NCBI GenBank assembly: GCA_025943965.1
Contig: JAPCWD010000002.1
Location: 124,001-188,000, forward strand
DNA length: 64,000 nt
Reading direction: 5' to 3'
Origin: Synergistaceae bacterium DZ-S4
GTDB taxonomy: Bacteria; Synergistota; Synergistia; Synergistales; Synergistaceae
Shown: positions 62,769 to 64,000 of the stretch, one piece after another
Position numbering within the stretch: the stretch's first letter is position 1
Layout of the letters: the number at the start of each line of letters is the position of its first letter
Program-made: the position numbers and the translations under genes
The notes under the pieces: model-generated
Told to the model about the DNA's origin: nothing
Databases searched by the model: none
Seen by the model: the letters and a program-made list of their open reading frames with translations, nothing else

Positions 62769-62819
62769 CAAGCGCTCGGGGACGACGAAAAAGGGCAAGA
62801 ACCTTGATTTTAACGATCG

Positions 62820-62863
62820 TTTGACCATTGTTTGACAACTGTTTGACGATCGTTTGACAAGCT
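62820..62863 (+). repeat. 11-bp direct-repeat array C (TTTGAC type)
   Basis: TTTGACCATTG, TTTGACAACTG, TTTGACGATCG, TTTGACAAGCT: four contiguous 11-base units, each starting TTTGAC (GTTTGAC with the preceding G) followed by four variable bases. About 100 bases upstream of phoU. Confidence 0.75.
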
Positions 62864-62880
62864 CTAAATCTTTACGATCG

Positions 62881-62924
62881 CTCAGCGACTGCTCAGCCAC
62901 CGCTCAGCAATTGCTCAGCCGCAT
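62881..62924 (+). repeat. 11-bp direct-repeat array D (CTCAGC type)
   Basis: CTCAGCGACTG, CTCAGCCACCG, CTCAGCAATTG, CTCAGCCGCAT, contiguous. These are reverse-complement copies of the CTGAGC units of arrays A and B. Separated from array C by 17 bases and from phoU by 40. Confidence 0.75.
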
Positions 62925-62942
62925 TTAATAGTTCGCAGCTTC
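62899..62942 (-). repeat. right arm of the inverted repeat flanking pstCAB
   Basis: Inverted copy of 59818-59858; see the left arm. Confidence 0.65.
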
Positions 62943-62964
62943 ACAATTAAGGGGGGGTATAAAA

Positions 62965-63654
62965 ATGGATTCAATAAACACAAGAAAGAGGCTCGACGAG
63001 GACCTTTCCGAGCTTAAAAGAATGGTCTTCAGGATGGCCAGAATGTCTGGCGAAGCTCTTGAAAACGCAGTCTGGGCACTGAAAAACAGGGATGAGGCGT
63101 CTGCCCGCGAGGTCCTTGAAAAGGACGACCTTATAGATGATCTTGAAGACAAGATCGACGAAGCATGCATGGAGTTTGCAGCCCGCTATCAGCCGCTTGG
63201 CGAAGACCTGAGGACCGTTACTTCGATAATGCATATGGCTGTGGACCTTGAGAGGATAGGGGACTACGGCGGCAACATAGCCAAAACTGCCATAGACCTG
63301 GCCTCCAAAACTCCGATAAAGCCGCTGATAGACATCCCGCGCATGGTAGAATGCATCAGGAGGATGCTCGATACGGCGATGACCGCTATTGATACCGGGT
63401 CAGCCGAAAAGGCGATAGAGGTCTTCCCGATGGATGATCAGGTCGATGACCTTGAAAAACAGATAATGAGGGAACTTTTCCTGATGGTCATGGAAAAGCC
63501 TGAGAGGATCGAACAGTCGCTTCAGCTCATGAACGTATCCCGTACACTTGAGCGGGCAGGCGACCATGTAACGAACGTGGCTGAGAGGATCGCATACATG
63601 TACACGGGAAAGACGGTCAAGGCCTCCCAGCACAGGAGAAAACGGGATATATAG
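62965..63654 (+). CDS. phoU: Phosphate signalling regulator PhoU
   Basis: 229 residues in two homologous three-helix halves with the metal-binding motif E-x3-D-x3-D-type residues (MAVDLERIGDYGGNIAK and RTLERAGDHVTNVAERI). It links PstSCAB to the histidine kinase PhoR and represses the Pho response at high phosphate. ATG 62965 follows GGGGGG. The regulator gene starts 11 bases after its stop. Confidence 0.95.
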   Translation: MDSINTRKRLDEDLSELKRMVFRMARMSGEALENAVWALKNRDEASAREVLEKDDLIDDLEDKIDEACMEFAARYQPLGEDLRTVTSIMHMAVDLERIGDYGGNIAKTAIDLASKTPIKPLIDIPRMVECIRRMLDTAMTAIDTGSAEKAIEVFPMDDQVDDLEKQIMRELFLMVMEKPERIEQSLQLMNVSRTLERAGDHVTNVAERIAYMYTGKTVKASQHRRKRDI

Positions 63655-63665
63655 GAGGAAGCCCC

Positions 63666-64000
63666 ATGGCTGAAAAAATTCTCATCGCAGATGACGAGGA
63701 AAGCCTTGTAGAGTTTATCGGAAGGGCCTTGAAAAAGCACGGTTACAGGGTCATAGCGGCATACGACGGAGACAATGCCCTCTTCCTGATCGGAGAGGAG
63801 CTTCCCGACCTTGTCATCCTTGATCTGATGATGCCCCTTATGGACGGCTGGGAGGTCTGCAGGAGGGCAAAATCAGACCCCGCGACAAAGGACATTCCGA
63901 TAATCATGCTCACTGCGAGGAGTTCCGCAGACGATGCAGTCCAGGGCCTTGACCTGGGCGCAGACGACTACATGAGAAAACCTTTCAGTCTGGACGAACT
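63666..64000 (+). CDS. PhoB-like response regulator, N-terminal part (runs off the window)
   Basis: First 111 residues of a response-regulator receiver domain: KILIADDEESLV acidic pair, phospho-Asp in LVILDLMMPLMDGWEV, Thr in MLTARSS, Lys in YMRKPFS. ATG 63666 follows AGGAGG. The output domain is outside the window; position after phoU suggests PhoB (inference). Confidence 0.85.
   Translation, partial: MAEKILIADDEESLVEFIGRALKKHGYRVIAAYDGDNALFLIGEELPDLVILDLMMPLMDGWEVCRRAKSDPATKDIPIIMLTARSSADDAVQGLDLGADDYMRKPFSLDE

Larger units (their letters stand above)
62544..62964 (+). other. structured non-coding region before phoU
   Basis: No gene is visible in this stretch. It contains further degenerate 11-base modules (62544-62576), the inverted repeat at 62617-62686, the 85-bp repeat copy 2, and arrays C and D. 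Likely a phosphate-response control region, or a site where short repeats have multiplied. Confidence 0.5.

Noticed and set aside
62500-62924. CRISPR array in the pst gap
   Set aside because: Units are 11 bases with 4 variable bases; there are no 23-50 base repeats or unique spacers, and no cas genes.

Overview
The window looks like chromosome of an anaerobic, amino-acid-fermenting, diderm bacterium of the Synergistota (Synergistetes) type. This is an inference from gene content. It carries a selenocysteine-containing glycine reductase locus, a branched-chain 2-oxoacid:ferredoxin oxidoreductase next to butyrate kinase, an indolepyruvate:ferredoxin oxidoreductase, and outer-membrane proteins that join an N-terminal SLH-like domain to a coiled coil and a beta-barrel, a design typical of that phylum. 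Codon use and G+C look even throughout, and I saw no transposase, integrase, phage module or CRISPR array.

Layout. 1-3.2 kb: the start of an SLH-domain protein (minus, cut by the window edge), a ferredoxin-type nitroreductase, a YbgC-like thioesterase, a prepilin-like protein with an apparent AUA start, and an unknown protein. 3.2-8.6 kb: the minus-strand grdE-grdB-grdX-trxA-grdA operon (GrdB and GrdA each read through an in-frame UGA as selenocysteine) and a divergent CdaR/PucR-type regulator. 8.7-15.1 kb: housekeeping genes leuS, holA, rpsT (minus) and the rpmH-rnpA-yidD-yidC-jag run. 15.1-24 kb: a Cache-GGDEF-EAL protein, an HtrA protease, larE overlapping an ATC-hydrolase-like gene, a yqjD/yqjE/yqjK-like trio, a GNAT-like protein, an EamA transporter and tRNA-Cys. 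24.2-28.7 kb: buk, a P-loop ATPase and a four-subunit 2-oxoacid:ferredoxin oxidoreductase. 28.9-36.2 kb: a duplicated Spy-like periplasmic protein, a two-component system, and a TolC-MacA-MacB-type efflux set. 36.2-48.7 kb: a UDG-family glycosylase, carAB, an Lrp regulator, a nitroreductase, gyrA-psd-pssA, and iorAB. 48.8-55.7 kb: a four-repeat secreted protein, larC-folD-sirtuin, and a molybdopterin oxidoreductase. 55.7-64 kb: a major SLH porin, an unknown exported protein, and the phosphate locus pstS-pstC-pstA-pstB-phoU plus the first part of a PhoB-like response regulator.

How the genes fit together. Glycine reductase yields acetyl phosphate; VOR and IOR oxidise 2-oxoacids from branched-chain and aromatic amino acids to acyl-CoA and reduced ferredoxin; butyrate kinase can turn acyl phosphates into ATP. 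This is Stickland-type amino-acid energy metabolism. The Spy/two-component/efflux block reads as an envelope-stress unit.

The least ordinary signals are: (i) arrays of 11-bp direct repeats (7 conserved + 4 variable) and a long inverted repeat around pstCAB, beside a Pho-box-like site at pstS; (ii) an 85-bp structured element present twice in opposite orientation, about 7 kb apart; (iii) a FolD whose catalytic lysine is glutamine and whose catalytic aspartate is glutamate; (iv) a prepilin with no standard start codon; (v) the unusual order of the grd operon and a near-perfect palindrome facing its likely regulator.
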